DNA from: UBA7477 sp045602925
Lineage (GTDB): Bacteria; Bacillota; Clostridia; Oscillospirales; Ruminococcaceae
Assembly: GCA_045602925.1 (NCBI GenBank)
Contig: JAZSCN010000024.1
Location: 1 to 53,165 of the forward strand
DNA: 53,165 nucleotides
Reading direction: 5' to 3'
The position numbers and the translations under genes are program-made. Positions within the stretch are counted from its first letter, which is position 1; every line of letters starts with the position of its first letter. The notes under the pieces were generated by a model, which saw nothing but the letters and a program-made list of their open reading frames with translations, was not told the DNA's origin and made no database searches. Positions 49,805 through 53,165 of this stretch are shown here, piece after piece.

Positions 49805-51406
49805 ATGTCAGAGAAAAAGCTTAAAAAAGACAAGACTACCTCAGCTCCTAAGAAGAAGGTCAGCGCAAAGGTCGTAAAGCATACAACAATGGCAACAGTC
49901 CTGACGGTGTTCTTTATCGCAATAGTAGTGCTTATAAATGTCGTAGCGTCAATAATTTTCGACCGCTACCCACTCACCCTTGACCTTACCGAAAACAGCA
50001 AGTACTCTATCTCACAGCAGTCTATCGACTATGTGGAGGGTATCGACAGCAAAATCACCATTACGGTGCTCGCCGAAGAAGAGGTGTTCGCTTCTGTCAA
50101 TGAATATACAGTTCAGGCCCAGGAGCTTTTAAAGAGATACAAGGAGTACAATCCGAACATCACTATAAAGTATGTTGACCTGCTCAAGAACCCTGAAATC
50201 GTGTCCGATTACCCTGACGTTACACTCAAGGATTACGACATAGTTTTTGAAACCTATGTAACAGACGAGGCTTCGGGCGAGAAGTTCCACAGAGTAAAGG
50301 TTGTAAACCTTGCACAGCTCGTTTCCTGGAATCCGGACTTTATATCGCAGCTCGAAAGCTACTATGGCGATTTCGATGCGTTCTGCCAGACGTATGGTGC
50401 AGTAAACGTTGTAGCAGCCTACGGCGGTTATATAACAGGCTCGTCAGCTGAGCAGGCGTTTACATCGGCTCTTATGCACATCACAGACCCTGACCCTGTA
50501 GAAGTCGCATTCCTCACAGGCAGAGATGAGGTGTCAGAGCTTTCAAGATTCAGAAGTCTGCTTTCTGCAAACGGCTACACAGTTTCTACAATCGATATTA
50601 CAACAGAAGAAATCCCAAGCAATATCGACGTGGTAATTGTCGGTGCACCAAAGCAGGATTACCTCGACAGCGAGGTAAAGAAGCTCTCTGACTTCCTTAT
50701 AAACGACGGTATGCTTGAGAAGGATATGATTTATATTGCATCTGTCCAGCAGGCAAAGACTCCTAACCTCGACGAGTTTTTAGAGGAGTACGGCGTTAAG
50801 ATTGAAGAAGCGATTGTCTTTGAAAACAACAGCTCATATGTCTATGCCGACCTGTACGCAGAAGAGTTTATAAATATAGGCGTGGTTGCAAGCGAGAACT
50901 ACCTCCAGGATATCAACACCGACTCTCTCATTCTTGCAATCAAGAGAGCAAGACCTATCGAGCTACTCTTTGAAGAGGGCAATATGATGGTCACAGAAAG
51001 CTTTTTGACCTCAACCGACCAGGGATATACCTTCGATTATGAGGATACAAGTAAGCCGCTTAGCAAGGGCGTGCAAAACTACATTACGGTATCCTCGAAG
51101 GCGGTATTTCTCGGCGAGGAGACAGGCTACTCAAACCTTATGGTTATAGCGTCCGAGGCTTTCTTCGACGATACAATACTTCAGACCTCGCAGTTCCAGA
51201 ACTCTGAGTATATAGTGAGCCTTATAAACGGTATGACAAAGAAGTCCTCGACAGGCTTTGTTGTTGAAACAAAGACAATCCTCGGCGATAGATTTGACCT
51301 TACCGAAAAGCAGGCAAGTGCACTCAAATGGATCTTCCAGGCAGCGATCCCTCTGCTCGTGCTTGTAGCAGGCATAATTGTTTACAGAGTAAGAAAGAAC
51401 AAGTAG
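49805..51406 (+). CDS. GldG-like ABC transporter auxiliary protein
   Basis: 533 residues. A basic N-terminus, one membrane helix (about 31-55), a large outer domain that begins LDLTENSKYSISQQSIDYVEGIDSKITITVL, and a second membrane helix near the C-terminus (about 510-528). This is the architecture of GldG/DUF4350-like partners. Function in Firmicutes unknown. Confidence 0.78.
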   Translation: MSEKKLKKDKTTSAPKKKVSAKVVKHTTMATVLTVFFIAIVVLINVVASIIFDRYPLTLDLTENSKYSISQQSIDYVEGIDSKITITVLAEEEVFASVNEYTVQAQELLKRYKEYNPNITIKYVDLLKNPEIVSDYPDVTLKDYDIVFETYVTDEASGEKFHRVKVVNLAQLVSWNPDFISQLESYYGDFDAFCQTYGAVNVVAAYGGYITGSSAEQAFTSALMHITDPDPVEVAFLTGRDEVSELSRFRSLLSANGYTVSTIDITTEEIPSNIDVVIVGAPKQDYLDSEVKKLSDFLINDGMLEKDMIYIASVQQAKTPNLDEFLEEYGVKIEEAIVFENNSSYVYADLYAEEFINIGVVASENYLQDINTDSLILAIKRARPIELLFEEGNMMVTESFLTSTDQGYTFDYEDTSKPLSKGVQNYITVSSKAVFLGEETGYSNLMVIASEAFFDDTILQTSQFQNSEYIVSLINGMTKKSSTGFVVETKTILGDRFDLTEKQASALKWIFQAAIPLLVLVAGIIVYRVRKNK

Positions 51407-51421
51407 TGGGAGGTATCGCAT

Positions 51422-52954
51422 TTGAATTCTAAAATTAAAGGAATTATAGTCGGTGCAGTCGTGCTCGTGTGCCTCGGTATAACGCTTGTCGTGCTGACGC
51501 TTTCAGACCCGACAAGGAATTCTGACGATTCGTCAAGCATTCCCGATAATTCAAGCGTAAGGGATGAGCTGCTCCAGGATGAAGAAACTATCGCCCTTAC
51601 AGAGCTCGATAAAAACAGCATTTCTAAGCTGACCTTTAAAAACGAAAGCGGAACACTAACAATCGAAAGAACTCAAAAGGCTAACGGCGACACCCCTGCC
51701 AAGTGGGAACTCGCCGAGCTTTCGGGAGTGAGGCAGAATAGCACCTTTGTTAATGCCTGCGTAAATATTGCATCATCACTCAAGGGCAGACAGCTTGTAG
51801 AGGAGAATGCTACCGACCTTTCAAAATACGGTCTGAAGGAACCTAAGGCGAGCCTTACAATATCAGCAGACGGCAAGAGCGACGTTACCTTCAATATCGG
51901 TATCGAAATCGCAGCAGGTGGCTATCACTACATCTGTAAGGATGGCAGCAACAGCGTGTATACCGTGCTTTCTGCAAACGCCTCATACTTTTTCGAGGAC
52001 GCATTGTTCTACTGCTCTAATGCACTTGTCGATACTCCTGCCAATAACGCTTGGCCTACAATCGAAAGGCTTACAATCAAGAGGCAGGACCTCGACTATG
52101 ATATGGTGTTCGTAACAGTTCCCGAGGATGAAATCCCAATCGGTATGTCCTCTAACCAAGCACTTATCGAGCCGGTTCACCAGTTCTTGAACATTACTGC
52201 CTCAGCTGATGTAACGCACGGAATATGGGGGCTTTCGTCAACCGAGGCTGTGCTCTTGCACCCAACCGACGAGGATAAGGAAAAGTACGGACTCCTAGAG
52301 CCTTTCGCAAAGGTGATTCTAGATACTGACGATGTCGACTACACCTTAAGCATCGGCAACCCCGTGTACGCTCTTAATGAGCAGGGCGAGGAAACTACCA
52401 CCGTCGCAGGATATTACTGCTACTTAAATGCAGATGATACAGATTGTATCTATATAATTTCTGCAAGTGAGTGTGTCTGGGCAACGGTAGTTCCGGGCGA
52501 TATTATAATCGGTATGATGACAAACAACCTCTTTATCGACCTCGACAAGATTTCGCTAAAGGGCAAGGACAAGAGCTATGATATCGATGTTTATGCCCAG
52601 GAGGACTCAAACAAGGATGACGATATCGACGACCACGTCTACGAGGTAAAGGTCGACGGTAAGGAGGTAAGCGTCGAGCTGTTCCAAAGCTGGTATGTAT
52701 ATTGGCTCGAGTGCCCAACCAGTGAAACCTACTTCACACCACTTACAGGCAATGAGGAGTTGTACCTCTCGGTTACTATCACTCTCGAGAACGGAAAACA
52801 GCAGGTTGTAGAGTTCTATGAGTCCACAAACAGAAGACTTATCGCTGTGATTGACGGCGATGTAGGATATATGATTCCAACAAGCTACGCCGATACTCTT
52901 ATGTCAAACGTACAGAGAATTATCGACGGAAAAGAAATGGTTACAACATACTAA
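51422..52954 (+). CDS. Membrane-anchored DUF4340-type protein
   Basis: 510 residues, one N-terminal membrane helix (about 5-27) and an outer domain with repeated YGLKEPKASLTISADG-like and YGLLEPFAKVILDTDD units followed by DYTLSIGNP, the DUF4340 pattern (strand repeats that pair a substrate-like property with a value). TTG 51422 follows GGGAGG by 7 nt. It follows the GldG-like gene by 15 nt and is probably part of the same envelope machine. Confidence 0.75.
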   Translation: MNSKIKGIIVGAVVLVCLGITLVVLTLSDPTRNSDDSSSIPDNSSVRDELLQDEETIALTELDKNSISKLTFKNESGTLTIERTQKANGDTPAKWELAELSGVRQNSTFVNACVNIASSLKGRQLVEENATDLSKYGLKEPKASLTISADGKSDVTFNIGIEIAAGGYHYICKDGSNSVYTVLSANASYFFEDALFYCSNALVDTPANNAWPTIERLTIKRQDLDYDMVFVTVPEDEIPIGMSSNQALIEPVHQFLNITASADVTHGIWGLSSTEAVLLHPTDEDKEKYGLLEPFAKVILDTDDVDYTLSIGNPVYALNEQGEETTTVAGYYCYLNADDTDCIYIISASECVWATVVPGDIIIGMMTNNLFIDLDKISLKGKDKSYDIDVYAQEDSNKDDDIDDHVYEVKVDGKEVSVELFQSWYVYWLECPTSETYFTPLTGNEELYLSVTITLENGKQQVVEFYESTNRRLIAVIDGDVGYMIPTSYADTLMSNVQRIIDGKEMVTTY

Positions 52955-52967
52955 GGAGGATAAAAAT

Positions 52968-53165
52968 ATGGCTGATAATAAGTTTTTTACCTACAAGGGC
53001 TACCCACTTGTAAGAAAGGGTAACGAGCTGTACTACGGAAATATGGGTGACGAGTACGTTACATGGATTCAGATTCTCGCAGCAGAGGATATGAACGATA
53101 TCAAGACCGCTACTAAGGTCAGAATCTATAAGCTCTCTACAGACAAGAGCCTTCCTGTAAAGAAC
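52968..53165 (+). CDS. Uncharacterised protein, partial (runs off the window)
   Basis: 66 codons visible from ATG 52968, 9 nt after AAGGAGG, and the frame is open to the window end. The start reads MADNKFFTYKGYPLVRKGNE and contains LYYGNMGDEYVTWIQIL. No signal peptide or membrane segment is visible, so it may be a cytoplasmic partner of the upstream exporter genes. I do not recognise the family. Confidence 0.7.
   Translation, partial: MADNKFFTYKGYPLVRKGNELYYGNMGDEYVTWIQILAAEDMNDIKTATKVRIYKLSTDKSLPVKN

Overview
The window looks like a chromosomal segment of a gut Clostridium-class Firmicute of the Oscillospirales/Ruminococcus type. The evidence is the gene order (a fabH-acpP-fabK-fabD-fabG-fabF-fabZ-accD-accA operon with the FMN enoyl reductase FabK, and a rimP-nusA-ylxR-L7Ae-infB-rbfA-nrnA-truB-ribF operon), strong GGAGG ribosome binding sites, near-consensus TTGACA-17-TATAAT promoters often with an extended -10 TG, and long threonine-run linkers in exported proteins as found in ruminococci. 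This placement is inference; no 16S gene is present.

Layout. 1-5300 is an RNA and accessory zone: the end of an rRNA operon (5S, tRNA-Asn), an AT-rich acetyltransferase gene flanked by a 33-base duplication of the tRNA-Asn 3' end plus its terminator, a membrane-anchored threonine-rich surface protein, a Nudix hydrolase, a surface protein that seems to have lost its 5' end, and about 940 non-coding bases with three copies of a structured repeat, each followed by an intrinsic terminator, before tRNA-Lys. 5391-7456 carries a macro-domain protein, an Spx/ArsC-like protein and a VWA protein. 7498-11316 is an ECF sigma/anti-sigma pair and a transglutaminase-like lipoprotein; the sigma operon and the lipoprotein share one unusual promoter motif. 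11480-17551 holds a second acetyltransferase, a copper-type P-ATPase, a metallo-beta-lactamase-fold enzyme and an SH3-DHHW lipoprotein. 17653-25897 is a TetR-family gene and the fatty acid operon, linked by four copies of a 17-bp palindrome. 25906-33714 holds a nucleotidyltransferase, an LCP protein, biotin ligase, xylulokinase, pyrophosphatase and a KdpDE-like two-component pair. 33930-39929 holds a Na/Pi symporter with a PhoU-like tail, a cation/Ca exchanger, alanine racemase, a YpsA-like protein, an LCP-like protein and a PII-like protein. 39961-48010 is the nusA-infB translation operon. 48114 to the end is an ABC exporter resembling GldA/GldF/GldG followed by a DUF4340-type protein and a gene that runs off the window.

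How they work together. The fab operon supplies the elongation cycle and two of the four acetyl-CoA carboxylase subunits; accB and accC are not in the window, although the biotin ligase that would modify AccB lies 2.4 kb downstream. The KdpDE-like pair is divergent from the phosphate and cation transporters. The most unusual signals are non-coding: the covarying repeat RNA at 4287-5093, the shared ECF promoter at 7550 and 8800, the CAGCAC-N5-GTGCTG palindromes around tetR and fabH with an 88-bp period, and a nested stem in the leader at 942-1015.
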